From assembly GCF_026283925.1 (NCBI RefSeq), contig NZ_JAPDPF010000001.1, forward strand, positions 124,001 through 188,000: DNA of 64,000 nt. Direction: 5' to 3'. The notes beneath the pieces were generated by a model. That model made no database searches. It was given only the letters and a program-made list of their open reading frames with translations, and was not told the origin of the DNA. Positions 1-9,367 of this stretch are shown here, in pieces. Made by a program: the position numbers and the translations under genes. The first letter of the stretch is position 1. The number at the start of each line of letters is the position of its first letter. Source of the DNA: Dyella halodurans (lineage in GTDB: Bacteria > Pseudomonadota > Gammaproteobacteria > Xanthomonadales > Rhodanobacteraceae).

Positions 1-191
1 CGTCCTGAGGACGCGGCCGTTCGTTTTGTGATATACCCTTCGCCTTCCATATGCTGCTGTTCACGTTCTGATGACATTCCAGTCGGTCAGGTCCGTGGGG
101 GCGTGTTATAAACCCTGTAGCGCCGGTTTCCGGATCGGCGTCAGGGAAGTACGGAAATGCTGTAGGGCGGAACCCGGCACACGCTGTGCGA
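1..191. other. window edge, no gene recognised
   Basis: No convincing coding region is visible here. Short open frames on both strands lack recognisable protein character. In related genomes lpxC precedes this DUF721/secA neighbourhood, so the stretch is probably the spacer after an upstream gene, but no lpxC C-terminus can be recognised. Confidence 0.4.
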
Positions 192-686
192 TCAAGCGGT
201 TCCGTCGGATCGGGAATCAGAAACTTCGGCGATGGACGCCAACTCGAGGAACAGATCCCGTAATTCCGGGTCTGTGGTTGAGGCCGCGGCGGCTCTCAGG
301 TGAGAGGCGGCGGCGGGCGAAAGCGGTTTGGACCGATCCGGCACGATTTCTGTCGGTGGTTGGGGGGCCACTTTCACGGTGACTGCACTGGCGTACGTGC
401 CGATGGCGCGTGCGGTCGAGAGGATTTGCGTCTGGAGCAGGCGCAGCCTCGCGGCCAGGGCCGGGGTAGGAGCCAGAAAAACGAGACGGCCGTCGTGCAG
501 GTTGGCAAAACGAACCTGGTCGCGGAGTGGTGACGGTAACGTCTGGCGCAGTGCGCGATCCAACGCATCCAACTCACGGGCTTTGCGGGCCAGTGAGGCA
601 ACGGGGCCAAACTCGATGACGGGTTTCAGGCCAGAGCCGGTGCGGCGGGATGGAGTTGGGACGTCGCGCTGCATGGATGCCGACAT
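192..686 (-). CDS. DUF721 (DciA-like) protein
   Basis: A protein of about 164 aa with the DUF721 core: an N-terminal helix region (ALDRALRQTLP near residues 45-55), then a beta-rich part reading RFANLHDGRLVFLAPTPALA. DciA proteins of this family help load or operate the replicative helicase DnaB in bacteria lacking DnaC. That role is family knowledge and is inferred here. The gene is divergent from the M23 peptidase gene. A longer TTG-initiated version reaching 710 would overlap that gene, so I chose the ATG at 686; an ATG at 674 is also possible. The C-terminal tail is rich in Ala, Ser and Pro and probably disordered. Confidence 0.75.
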   Translation of the reverse strand: MSASMQRDVPTPSRRTGSGLKPVIEFGPVASLARKARELDALDRALRQTLPSPLRDQVRFANLHDGRLVFLAPTPALAARLRLLQTQILSTARAIGTYASAVTVKVAPQPPTEIVPDRSKPLSPAAASHLRAAAASTTDPELRDLFLELASIAEVSDSRSDGTA

Positions 687-704
687 CTTCAAAGTAGTAG
701 AGAC

Positions 705-1634
705 ATGCAAATCATACTTGTGTCACGCACCAAAAAGGTGCCGAAAACCTGGAATCTTGCTGACAAGCGGCTGCGTTTTCGCCTGTTTGGGCTCGCCGCC
801 GCAGCCGTGCTCGGTTGCGCTGGACTGGGTGGTGCCGTGGCCATGGCCGTCGCCAGTCCGCACGACCGGGCGCTGGCCGAGATTCGCCAGCTGCGCCAGC
901 AGGTGCAGCAGCAGAATCTTCAGCTGACCGGCGTGCGCAAGGATGCCCAGCGAGATATCGACGCGCTGGCGGTAAAATTGGGCCAGTTGCAGGCCCAGTC
1001 CACCCGGCTCAACGCGCTCGGCGAGCGCCTGACCCAGGTCGGCAAGCTCGACGATGGCGAGTTCAACTTCGACGAGCAGCCCGCCGTGGGTGGTGTGGAA
1101 GACTCGGCGGACAGCGCATATGCCTTGCCGCCGACACTGAATGCCAGCATCGACCAACTGGCCGGCCAGTTCGACAGCCAGCAGGCGCAGCTATCAGCGC
1201 TGCAAAGCCTGCTGCTCGACGCCAAGATCGAATCCAATCTGAAGCCTACCGGCATGCCGGTTGAGGGCTATATCTCTTCCTATTTCGGTGGCCGCCCCGA
1301 TCCGTTCAGCGGACACGCGGCCTACCACACGGGTCTCGACATCTCCGCGCCCAAGGGGACCCCGGTGCATGCCGTAGCCGAGGGCATGGTGACCTTTGCG
1401 GGCGAGCGTACCGGCTATGGCGACGTGATCGAGATCGATCACGGCAACGGCTACATGACGCGCTATGCCCACAACAGCAAGCTGGACGTGAGTCCTGGCC
1501 AGCGTGTGCACGTGGGCGACGTGGTCTCCGAGGCCGGCTCCACCGGTCGTTCCACCGGCTCGCACGTGCATTTCGAGGTCTGGTACAAGGGCCGCGTGGT
1601 CAATCCGCTGGCCTTCGTGAAGAACCATCGCTGA
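705..1634 (+). CDS. M23 family metallopeptidase (LytM/MepM-like)
   Basis: A 309-aa membrane-anchored peptidoglycan endopeptidase. After a basic N-terminus, a single TM segment lies at about residues 26-48. A coiled-coil stretch follows (about 55-110, rich in Gln and Leu heptads), then a C-terminal LytM domain. The zinc motifs are visible: HTGLD (HxxxD) near residue 213 and HVHFE near the end. Such proteins cut peptide crosslinks in the periplasm or activate amidases. The gene sits between DUF721 and secA, an arrangement common in Xanthomonadales. Residues 1-20 are unusually basic. The start at 705 is an ATG with only a weak ribosome site. Confidence 0.9.
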   Translation: MQIILVSRTKKVPKTWNLADKRLRFRLFGLAAAAVLGCAGLGGAVAMAVASPHDRALAEIRQLRQQVQQQNLQLTGVRKDAQRDIDALAVKLGQLQAQSTRLNALGERLTQVGKLDDGEFNFDEQPAVGGVEDSADSAYALPPTLNASIDQLAGQFDSQQAQLSALQSLLLDAKIESNLKPTGMPVEGYISSYFGGRPDPFSGHAAYHTGLDISAPKGTPVHAVAEGMVTFAGERTGYGDVIEIDHGNGYMTRYAHNSKLDVSPGQRVHVGDVVSEAGSTGRSTGSHVHFEVWYKGRVVNPLAFVKNHR

Positions 1635-1878
1635 GTGATGATCCGGGTGGCCTGCGGCCGCCCTTGAAAGCCCCCTTGCGCGCCGCCACTCCTTGACGGG
1701 GACGATGAACGGGGGGGTTCGGCGCGGCCGATGGCCACGCCGGGCGGGTTGTTCCAAGGCTCCGGCAGCAGGCGGAGCTCAGCGTTTGGGATACCCAGCC
1801 GACCCTAGTATCATCATTCCTTTCGTCCTGCCCGGATTTGCCGGGCGGGCGGCTTATGAATCCTGATCCGGAAGATCG

Positions 1879-4617
1879 ATGTTCAATCGTGCCCTGACGA
1901 GCCTTTTCGGTAGCCGCAATGAACGCGTGCTGCGCCAGCTCTCCAAGAATGTAGCCCGCATCAATGCGTTGGAACCCGAGTTCGAGAAGCTGAGCGACGA
2001 CGCTCTGCGCGCCAAGACCGAGGAGTTCAAGCAGCGTATTGCCGGCGGCGAAGCGCTGGACAAGCTGCTGCCCGAGGCGTTTGCCGTCGTGCGCGAGGGT
2101 GCCAAGCGCGTGCTCGGCATGCGCCACTACGACGTGCAGCTGATCGGCGGCATGGTGCTGCATTCGGGTCGCATCGCCGAAATGCGCACGGGCGAGGGCA
2201 AGACCCTCGTGGCGACCTTGCCGGTGTACCTCAATGCCCTGGAAGGCAAGGGCGTCCACGTGGTGACCGTCAACGACTACCTGGCTCGCCGCGACTCGGC
2301 GCAGATGGGCAAGCTGTACAGCTTCCTCGGCCTTACCACGGGCGTGGTGTGGCCGGGCATGGATCACGCCGACAAGCACCAGGCGTATAGCTCCGACATT
2401 ACCTACGGCACCAACAACGAATTCGGTTTCGACTATCTGCGCGACAACATGGCCTTGAGCAAGGACCAGCGCTACCAGCGCGGCCTGCATTACGCCATCG
2501 TCGACGAGGTCGACTCCATCCTGATCGACGAGGCGCGTACGCCGCTGATCATTTCCGGCCCGGCCGAGGATTCGCCGCAGCTGTATATCGCGGTGAACAA
2601 GATCGTCCCCAAGATGATCCGCCAGGAAAAGGAAGACACCGACGGCGATTATTTCGTCGACGAAAAGCAGAAGCAGGTGCACTTGTCCGAAGAGGGCATG
2701 TCGCATGCGGACGAGCTGCTGCGCGAAGCGGGCGTGATTGATCCGGAAAGTGGCCTGTACGACTCCAAGAACCTGGCGGTCGTGCACCACCTCAACGCGG
2801 CGCTGCGCGCCAACGCGATCTATCACCGCGATGTGGATTACATCGTGCGTGACGGTGAAGTGGTGATCGTCGACGAGTTCACTGGCCGCACCTTGCCGGG
2901 CCGCCGCTGGTCGGATGGCCTGCACCAGGCGGTGGAGGCGAAGGAAGGCGTGCCGATCCAGCGCGAGAACCAGACGCTGGCCACGGTGACGTTCCAGAAC
3001 CTGTTCCGCATGTACAAGAAGCTGTCCGGCATGACCGGTACGGCCGATACGGAAGCGTACGAATTCCAGCAGATCTACGGCCTGGAAGTGGTGGTCATCC
3101 CCACCCACAAGCCGATGATCCGCCAGGACAACGCCGACATGGTCTTCCTGGGCCAGGAGGTCAAGTACAAGGCGGTGATCGAGGACATCAAGGATTGCCA
3201 CAAGCGCGGCCAGCCCGTGCTGGTGGGCACCACCTCGATCGAAGTGTCCGAGCTGCTGTCCGAGCTGCTGCGCCAGGCCAAGATTCCGCACGAAGTGCTC
3301 AACGCCAAGCAGCATGAGCGCGAGGCGCATATCGTGGCCCAGGCCGGTGCGCCGGGCTCGGTCACGATTGCCACCAACATGGCAGGTCGCGGTACCGACA
3401 TCGTGCTGGGCGGCAGCCTGGAAGCGGCGCTGTCAGCGCTGCCCGAAGATGCCAGCCAGGCGCAGCGCGACCAGGTCAAGGCCGACTGGAAGAAGCGCCA
3501 CGAACAGGTGCTGGCTGCCGGTGGCCTGCACATCGTAGGCACCGAGCGCCACGAGTCGCGTCGTATCGACAACCAGCTGCGTGGCCGTTCGGGCCGCCAG
3601 GGCGATCCGGGCTCGTCGCGTTTCTATCTGTCGCTGCAGGACAACCTGCTGCGGATCTTTGCGGGCGACTGGGTCGGTCGCTGGATGCGCATGTTCGGCA
3701 TGAAGGAAGACGATGCGCTGGAAGACCGCATGGTCAGTCGCCAGATCGAAAAGGCGCAGCGCAAGGTCGAGCAGCACAACTTCGACATCCGCAAACATCT
3801 GCTTGAGTTCGATGACGTTGCCAACGACCAGCGCAAGGTGATCTATCGCCAGCGCGATGAGCTGCTGGAAGTCGATGATGTCTCCGAGACCATCGCCGAC
3901 ATCCGCGACGACGTGGCGATCGAGATGGTTCGCCGCCATATCCCGGCCGACAGCATCGACGAGCAGTGGGATATCGCCGGCCTCGATCGCGAGCTGGAGA
4001 GCGAGTTCGGGCTTTCGGCCGACCTGAAGCATTGGATCGACCAGCAGCACGAGGTCGACGACAAGATGATCCTCGAGCACGTGCGCGAGGCGATCGAGCA
4101 GCTGTTCAAGAACAAGGAACAGCAGATCGGCCCCGAAACGATGCGCCAGCTCGAAAAGCACATCATGCTCAGCGTGGTGGACAACGCCTGGAAGGAACAC
4201 CTGGCGAGCATGGACTATCTGCGCCAGGGCATCTACCTGCGCGGCTATGCGCAGAAGCAGCCGAAGCAGGAGTTCAAGCGCGAATCGTTCGAACTGTTCT
4301 CCAGCATGCTCGATCGCATCAAGACGGAAGTCGTGCAGATGCTGGCGCGCGTGCGCGTGCGCAGCGAAGAAGAAGTCGCCGCGATGGAAGCCGAGCAGCA
4401 GCGCATGGCCGAACGCCTGCAGCGCCACATGCTGGCCAGTGGCGGTGGTGCGCCGGTGGGCGCGCTGGGCGCCGATCCGGAAGCATTGGCGGCCGGCAGC
4501 ATGGTGGCGCAGCCCGCGGCGGCCGCGCCGCACGACGGTCCCAAGATCGGCCGCAACGATCCCTGTCCGTGCGGTTCGGGCAAGAAATACAAGCATTGCC
4601 ACGGTCAACTGACCTGA
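1879..4617 (+). CDS. secA: preprotein translocase ATPase SecA
   Basis: A 912-aa SecA, the motor that pushes unfolded preproteins through SecYEG. Visible motifs are Walker A MRTGEGKT near residue 105, the DEVD-type Walker B ([13 protein letters not shown] near 209), the helicase motif [10 protein letters not shown], and [19 protein letters not shown]. The C-terminal zinc and SecB-binding motif [14 protein letters not shown] is intact, preceded by an Ala-rich linker. Length is normal for proteobacteria. The ATG at 1879 is preceded by GGAAG. A clear intrinsic terminator follows directly. A possible -10 element (TAGTATCAT) lies about 70 bp upstream. Confidence 0.98.
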   Translation: MFNRALTSLFGSRNERVLRQLSKNVARINALEPEFEKLSDDALRAKTEEFKQRIAGGEALDKLLPEAFAVVREGAKRVLGMRHYDVQLIGGMVLHSGRIAEMRTGEGKTLVATLPVYLNALEGKGVHVVTVNDYLARRDSAQMGKLYSFLGLTTGVVWPGMDHADKHQAYSSDITYGTNNEFGFDYLRDNMALSKDQRYQRGLHYAIVDEVDSILIDEARTPLIISGPAEDSPQLYIAVNKIVPKMIRQEKEDTDGDYFVDEKQKQVHLSEEGMSHADELLREAGVIDPESGLYDSKNLAVVHHLNAALRANAIYHRDVDYIVRDGEVVIVDEFTGRTLPGRRWSDGLHQAVEAKEGVPIQRENQTLATVTFQNLFRMYKKLSGMTGTADTEAYEFQQIYGLEVVVIPTHKPMIRQDNADMVFLGQEVKYKAVIEDIKDCHKRGQPVLVGTTSIEVSELLSELLRQAKIPHEVLNAKQHEREAHIVAQAGAPGSVTIATNMAGRGTDIVLGGSLEAALSALPEDASQAQRDQVKADWKKRHEQVLAAGGLHIVGTERHESRRIDNQLRGRSGRQGDPGSSRFYLSLQDNLLRIFAGDWVGRWMRMFGMKEDDALEDRMVSRQIEKAQRKVEQHNFDIRKHLLEFDDVANDQRKVIYRQRDELLEVDDVSETIADIRDDVAIEMVRRHIPADSIDEQWDIAGLDRELESEFGLSADLKHWIDQQHEVDDKMILEHVREAIEQLFKNKEQQIGPETMRQLEKHIMLSVVDNAWKEHLASMDYLRQGIYLRGYAQKQPKQEFKRESFELFSSMLDRIKTEVVQMLARVRVRSEEEVAAMEAEQQRMAERLQRHMLASGGGAPVGALGADPEALAAGSMVAQPAAAAPHDGPKIGRNDPCPCGSGKKYKHCHGQLT

Positions 4618-4623
4618 GCAATA

Positions 4624-4654
4624 AAGAAACCCCGCCTCGGCGGGGTTTCTTTTT
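4624..4654 (+). terminator. intrinsic terminator after secA
   Basis: A 12-bp perfect stem (AAGAAACCCCGC paired with GCGGGGTTTCTT) with a 4-nt CTCG loop, followed by a T run. It begins 7 bases after the secA stop and faces the convergent apaH end. The A-rich left arm means it could also serve as a terminator for the opposite strand. Confidence 0.92.
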
Positions 4655-4706
4655 GTGGACGTCACTGGGCTGGATCAGGCGCTGGTAGGCAGCGCCCGAG
4701 CGGCTA

Positions 4707-5558
4707 TCAGTCGCCACCGCCGGGTGGCCGCTTGCGGTACGGCTCTGCATCGACGGCGATGTAGCGCGGTTCTTCTTCGTCCAGGCGCAGCGCGGTGAGC
4801 TGGCCACCCCAGACGCAACCGGTATCGATCGCATAGACGCCCAGGCCAGCGAAGCGACCCAGGGCCGACCAATGGCCGCATACGAAGCGCGTCTCCCGCC
4901 GACGCATGCCCGGCACCTCGAACCAGGGATACATGCCCGGCTTCTGCGTACCGGGAATGCCCTTGCTTTCGAAATCGATGCGCCCCTGCACGTCGCAATA
5001 GCGCATGCGGGTCAGCGTATTGATCGAGGCGCGCATGCGCTCGATGCCCTGCAGTCGGCTATTCCACGCGGCCGGACGATTGCCGAACAGGTTCTTGAGG
5101 AGTCGCGGATGGCGGGGACTTCCCAGTTCGCGTTCGATCTCCTGCGCGGATCGTTGCGCCTGGCGCAGCGTCCACGACGGCGCCAGTCCCGCGTGCACCA
5201 TGGTCCAGTTGAGCTGTTCGTCATGGTGCAGCAGTTTCTGCGAGCGCAGCCACTCCAGCAGTACTGGCGCGTCTTCGGCGAACAGGACTTCGCGCAGCTC
5301 CGGGTTGACCTTGGACTGCGCCTCGGGGCGCCGCTGGGCGATCGCCAACAGGCTCAGGTCGTGATTGCCCAGGGTGACGATCGACTGCTCGCGCAGGCCG
5401 TGGATCAGGCGCAGGGTTTCCAGCGACTGCCCGCCACGATTGACCAGGTCGCCGCAGAACCACAGGCGATCACTCGCGGGGTCGAAGCGGATCTTGTCGA
5501 GCAGGCGTTGAAGTTCGGGGTGGCAGCCCTGCACGTCCCCAATGGCGTACGTAGCCAT
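4707..5558 (-). CDS. apaH: symmetrical diadenosine tetraphosphatase ApaH
   Basis: A 283-aa cytoplasmic metallophosphoesterase that splits Ap4A and removes Np4A caps from RNA. Signature blocks are the N-terminal AIGDVQGC, then WFCGDLVNRGGQS, then GNHDLSLLA, which supply the metal-binding Asp, Asn and His residues. Further blocks are MVHAGLAPSW and FVCGHWSALG near the C-terminus. It is the last gene of the lptD-surA-pdxA-rsmA-apaG-apaH order. Its ATG overlaps the apaG stop (TGATG), suggesting translational coupling. Confidence 0.97.
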   Translation of the reverse strand: MATYAIGDVQGCHPELQRLLDKIRFDPASDRLWFCGDLVNRGGQSLETLRLIHGLREQSIVTLGNHDLSLLAIAQRRPEAQSKVNPELREVLFAEDAPVLLEWLRSQKLLHHDEQLNWTMVHAGLAPSWTLRQAQRSAQEIERELGSPRHPRLLKNLFGNRPAAWNSRLQGIERMRASINTLTRMRYCDVQGRIDFESKGIPGTQKPGMYPWFEVPGMRRRETRFVCGHWSALGRFAGLGVYAIDTGCVWGGQLTALRLDEEEPRYIAVDAEPYRKRPPGGGD

Positions 5559-5941
5559 CAGTGCAGCGTTCGCGGAATCGACAGGGTGAACGGCGGAATC
5601 GGCGTCTCGAAGCGCGTACCGTCGTCAGCCAGCATTTCATAGCTGCCCTGCATCACCCCGACCGCTGTTTCCAGCACGGCACCCGAGGTGTATTCATATT
5701 CGTCGCCGGGTCGAATCCACGGTTGCTCGCCGACCACACCTTCGCCGGTAACCTCTTCGACCTTGCCATTGGCATCCGTGATGACCCAGTGGCGCGTCAG
5801 CAGACGTGCGGGGACATCGCCAGCGTTGTGGAGAGTGATCGTGTAGGCGAAGACGTAGCGGTTGTCGCCGGGACGGGATTGATCGGGGACAAAGCGGGGT
5901 TCGACCTGCACGTCGATCGTGTAGGAAGATCTTTCGTTCAT
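5558..5941 (-). CDS. apaG: Co2+/Mg2+ efflux-associated protein ApaG
   Basis: A 127-aa protein that is almost entirely an ApaG (DUF525) fibronectin-like beta domain. Conserved blocks include [22 protein letters not shown], broken up here as FAYTI, LLTRHW and ITDANG, plus [19 protein letters not shown] and GVMQGSYEM. Length matches the family. The exact function is unsettled; mutants in enterics affect cobalt resistance and magnesium efflux. It overlaps apaH by one base and is separated from rsmA by about 160 bp. Confidence 0.95.
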   Translation of the reverse strand: MNERSSYTIDVQVEPRFVPDQSRPGDNRYVFAYTITLHNAGDVPARLLTRHWVITDANGKVEEVTGEGVVGEQPWIRPGDEYEYTSGAVLETAVGVMQGSYEMLADDGTRFETPIPPFTLSIPRTLH

Positions 5942-6103
5942 GCCGAGATTGTACGGGTTGTCGCCACGGATGGGGAAAGCTTGCCTGCGCTGGGCTGAAT
6001 CGCCGCCGGCCGCGGCGATGGGCCAGGTGGCAGGTTTTGGCTTCGCGTTGCCGTGACAGCTGGGGCCTTATGTTTGGTTGTCGCGCTTTCGCAAACCCCA
6101 ACC

Positions 6104-6889
6104 TCAACCGATCGCAACCTTGGCCAGACGCACGTAGTCAAGCGGTGAGAGGGTTTCGGCGCGCGCCTTGGGGTCCACATCCGCGGCGATGATGGCGCTG
6201 CTGTCCATGACGTGCTTGAGCGCGTTGCTGAGCGTCTTGCGGCGCTGGGCGAAGGCTGCCTTGACGATGGTATAGAGCCGCTCGGGATCGGCATCCGGCA
6301 ACTGTTCGGGCGCGAGCGGCACCAGTCGCACGACGGCTGAATCGACTTTCGGCGGCGGGCGAAATGCACCCGGCGGTACCGTGAACAGCGGTTCCACCCG
6401 GCAAGCCAGCTGCAACATCACGGAGAGCCGCCCATACACCTTGCTGCCAGGCTCGGCCGCCATGCGGTCGACCACTTCCTTCTGCAGCATGAAGTGCATG
6501 TCCTGGATGGCACGGGCGTGCTCGACGCAGTGGAACAGGATCGGACTGGAGATGTAATACGGCAGGTTGCCCGCCACGCGCAGGCGCTCCACACCTCGCC
6601 GATGGGCGAGGGCGGTGAAGTCCACCTTGAGCACGTCGGAATGAATGATGTTCAACTCGCCGACGCTGGCTGCGCGTGCCTTGAGGTCGGGGATCAGGTC
6701 CGTGTCCAGCTCGATGGCGGTGAGCTTGCCCGCGGCGGCCAGCAGCGGCAGCGTCAGTGCGCCTTCGCCCGGGCCGATCTCCACCACAAAGTCCTCCGCG
6801 CGCGGCGAGATGGCGCTGACGATGCGCTCGATATAGCGCTTCTCGTGGAGGAAGTGCTGGCCAAAACTTTTCTTGGGGCGGGCGTTCAT
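6104..6889 (-). CDS. rsmA: 16S rRNA dimethyladenosine transferase RsmA (KsgA)
   Basis: A 261-aa SAM-dependent enzyme that dimethylates two adjacent adenines in helix 45 of 16S rRNA. The start MNARPKKSFGQHFL is typical of the family. SAM motif I is VVEIGPGEGALT, and the catalytic motif IV appears as NLPYYISSPI. The C-terminal domain ends in a helix-rich stretch (FAQRRKTLSNAL). I chose the ATG at 6889 over an upstream in-frame start at 6937 because the family begins there. It lies 75 bp after pdxA. Confidence 0.97.
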   Translation of the reverse strand: MNARPKKSFGQHFLHEKRYIERIVSAISPRAEDFVVEIGPGEGALTLPLLAAAGKLTAIELDTDLIPDLKARAASVGELNIIHSDVLKVDFTALAHRRGVERLRVAGNLPYYISSPILFHCVEHARAIQDMHFMLQKEVVDRMAAEPGSKVYGRLSVMLQLACRVEPLFTVPPGAFRPPPKVDSAVVRLVPLAPEQLPDADPERLYTIVKAAFAQRRKTLSNALKHVMDSSAIIAADVDPKARAETLSPLDYVRLAKVAIG

Positions 6890-6964
6890 GATGTGACCTG
6901 GTAGGAGCAGGGGCTGGGGCGAGTAGTGAGGGAGCAAAGTCAGTGGCGCTGGGTTACCGCGCCC

Positions 6965-7999
6965 TCACTGGTCGCCTCTCGCCCCTCGAGCGCGTTGTAT
7001 GAGATCCAGCGCCATCCGCGCCGCGGCAATCAGGCTGGACGGATCGCCTCGACCCGTCCCGGCGAGATCGAGTGCGGTGCCATGGTCCACCGAGGTGCGG
7101 ATGAAGGGCAGGCCCAGGGTGAGATTGACCGTGCGGTCAAAGGCCTCGCTCTTGAGCACCGGCAGGGCCTGGTCGTGGTACATCGCCAACACCGCATCGT
7201 AGCGCTCACGCTGGGCAGGCACGAAGGCGGTATCGGCGGGTAGTGGCCCGACGAGTTGCATGCCTTCGGCGCGCAGCGTGTCCAGCAGGGGGACGATGGT
7301 ATCGATCTCCTCCCGCCCGAGATGACCACCTTCACCGGCATGGGGGTTGAGGCCGAGCACGCCAATGCGTGGTTCGGCAAAACCAAACTTAGCCTGCAAT
7401 TCACGATGCACGATGCGCAGGACGCGTTCCAGCGTCGCGCGTGTCACCGCAGCCGGTACCGCCGACAAGGGCAGGTGGGTCGTGGCCAGCGCGACTCGCA
7501 GCTCCGGACTGGCCAGCATCATGACCACCTCGGCGTGGGCACGCTCGGCAAAAAATTCGGTATGCCCGCTGAAGCGAATGCCCGCTTCGTTGATGGACGA
7601 TTTTTGCAGCGGGGCGGTGACCACGGCCGCATAGCGTCCTTCCATGCAGCCGTCCGCGGCCTCGGCGAGCGTGGCCAGCACATGCCGGGCATTGCATGGA
7701 TCCGGCTGACCCGGCACTTCCTGCGCATCCAGCGGTAAATGATGGATGCGCAGTTCGCCGGGACGCCGCGTGCGGACCGGCTTTGAGTCGTCGTCGATCA
7801 GCTCGACCGGCAGGCCGCAGCGGTCAGCGGCGCGCTGCAACAGATGGCGATCGGCAATCGCAACGAAATTGGCCGCCAGCGGAGTGGCGGCCAATCGGAT
7901 CAACAGCTCTGGGCCGATCCCCGCCGGCTCACCCGCAGTGATGGCAAGCCGGGGTAGGGTCGCGTTGCTCAACGCCGTCTCAAGGGGACTTGGCCGCAC
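6965..7999 (-). CDS. pdxA: 4-hydroxythreonine-4-phosphate dehydrogenase PdxA
   Basis: An enzyme of about 344 aa in the DXP-dependent pyridoxal 5'-phosphate pathway that oxidises 4-phosphohydroxythreonine. It shows ITAGEPAGIGPEL near the N-terminus, the metal-binding FSGHTEFFAE region, GLNPHAGEGGHLG and YHDQALPVLKS, all characteristic. The given GTG start overlaps surA by 20 nt. A TTG at 7972, eight bases after the surA stop, would give a shorter protein starting at LSNATLPRLAIT and is a real alternative. Confidence 0.95.
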   Translation of the reverse strand: MRPSPLETALSNATLPRLAITAGEPAGIGPELLIRLAATPLAANFVAIADRHLLQRAADRCGLPVELIDDDSKPVRTRRPGELRIHHLPLDAQEVPGQPDPCNARHVLATLAEAADGCMEGRYAAVVTAPLQKSSINEAGIRFSGHTEFFAERAHAEVVMMLASPELRVALATTHLPLSAVPAAVTRATLERVLRIVHRELQAKFGFAEPRIGVLGLNPHAGEGGHLGREEIDTIVPLLDTLRAEGMQLVGPLPADTAFVPAQRERYDAVLAMYHDQALPVLKSEAFDRTVNLTLGLPFIRTSVDHGTALDLAGTGRGDPSSLIAAARMALDLIQRARGARGDQ

Positions 8000-9329
8000 C
8001 CTGCTGCTCGCCAGGCTCGCGCAGCTCGGGCACCAGGATGTTCACGTAGGCGTTGGAACGCATCTCGCGCAGGTAGTCCTCATAGACCTGTTCGGCCTTG
8101 CGGTTGCCGATGGCCTGGCGGGCCTGGTTGCGCGAGATCTCATCCGTGCGGTCGGCCTGGCGGGTGCCCAGGCGCTGCAGGATGTGCCAGCCGGCCTCAC
8201 TCTGGAACGGCTGCGCAACCTGGTTGTCCTTCATCTCGCCCAGGTGCTGGGCAATGATCGAGCCCCAGTCCCCCTGCGCGAACCAACCCATATCGCCACC
8301 ATTATTAGCGGTGGTGTCGTCCTTGGAGTTTTCCTTCGCCAGCTTGGCGAAGTCCTCATGCTTGTTGACGATCTGGTTGTACAGGTCCATCGCCTTCTGA
8401 TGGGCCTGCTCCGGCGTCAGCAGCTCGCTGGGCTTGATCAGGATCTGGCGGGCGTGGAACTCATCCACCATCTGCCGGCTCGGAGCGCGCTGCTCGATCA
8501 GCTTGAGGATGTGGAAACCGGTGGGGCCGCGCAGGGCGGGCGTGACATCGCCGGCCTTCATGTTGGCCACGGCGTCGGCGAAGGCCGGCGGAACCTCATC
8601 CATACGGCGCCAGCCGAGATCGCCGCCCTCAAGCGCATCCTGGGCATCGGAATAGCGGATCGCCGCCGCATGGAAGTCCATGCCGCCCTTGATCGCATTG
8701 ATGGCCTGCTCGGATTTCTCCTGGGCAGCCTTGATGTCGGCGGCGCTGGCCCCCGCGGGCAGGCTGACCTGGATATGCGCCAGATGGATTTCACCGGCCT
8801 TGTAGGACGGGCTGGCCAGCATGTTGTTGATTTCGCTATCGGTGACGGTCACCTGGTCGCGCACGACGCTGTCGTGCAGGCGCTGGGCCACCAACTGGTC
8901 GGACAGCTGATGACGGAACGCGGCGAAGCTGGAGCCGTCCTGCTCAACTGCGGCGCGCAGCTGTTCCGCCGTCATCCGGTTCTGCTGGGCAACCGCATTG
9001 ACGGCCTGATCCACATCGGCATCGGAGACACGGATGCCCTGGTCATCGGCACGCTGCACCTGCAGCTTCATCAGGATCAGGCGATCGAGTACCTGTCGCT
9101 GGAGCACGTCCATGGGCGGCAGCTGGCCGGGATTGCTGGCGTACTGCTGCTGCACGGAGTGCACGGCCTCGTTCAGCTCGCTCTGCAGGATGACGCCTTC
9201 ATCCACCACCGCCACGATACGGTCGAGCGGCTGCTTGCCGGTGGCCGCCTGGGGCAGCAACTGGGCATGGGTGGGCAAGGCGGTCGCCGTAGCGATCGCG
9301 AGCAGGAACAACGCGAAAGGTTGCTTCAT
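7980..9329 (-). CDS. surA: periplasmic chaperone and peptidyl-prolyl isomerase SurA
   Basis: A 449-aa outer-membrane protein chaperone. A signal peptide (MKQPFALFLLAIATATALPTHA) is followed by the SurA N-terminal domain (LDRIVAVVDEGVILQSELNEA) and two parvulin domains. The first parvulin domain is near residues 175-280 (GGDLGWRRMDEVPPAFADAV) and the second near 285-390 (GGDMGWFAQGDW). The C-terminal helix (QVYEDYLREMRSNAYVNI) completes the chaperone core. It delivers barrels such as LptD, whose gene lies immediately upstream, to the BAM complex. Confidence 0.97.
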   Translation of the reverse strand: MKQPFALFLLAIATATALPTHAQLLPQAATGKQPLDRIVAVVDEGVILQSELNEAVHSVQQQYASNPGQLPPMDVLQRQVLDRLILMKLQVQRADDQGIRVSDADVDQAVNAVAQQNRMTAEQLRAAVEQDGSSFAAFRHQLSDQLVAQRLHDSVVRDQVTVTDSEINNMLASPSYKAGEIHLAHIQVSLPAGASAADIKAAQEKSEQAINAIKGGMDFHAAAIRYSDAQDALEGGDLGWRRMDEVPPAFADAVANMKAGDVTPALRGPTGFHILKLIEQRAPSRQMVDEFHARQILIKPSELLTPEQAHQKAMDLYNQIVNKHEDFAKLAKENSKDDTTANNGGDMGWFAQGDWGSIIAQHLGEMKDNQVAQPFQSEAGWHILQRLGTRQADRTDEISRNQARQAIGNRKAEQVYEDYLREMRSNAYVNILVPELREPGEQQGAAKSP

Positions 9330-9367
9330 TAGTCCGGAGCCTTCAATCGCCCGAGGCGACAGGGAAG

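Noticed and set aside
1600-3330. 576-codon minus-strand open frame across secA
   Set aside because: It is an antisense shadow of a highly conserved gene in GC-rich DNA; the translation is His/Val/Leu-skewed with no domain character.
7746-9332. 528-codon plus-strand frame opposite pdxA and surA
   Set aside because: Mirror frame of two clear genes; composition is typical of antisense ORFs in this GC range.
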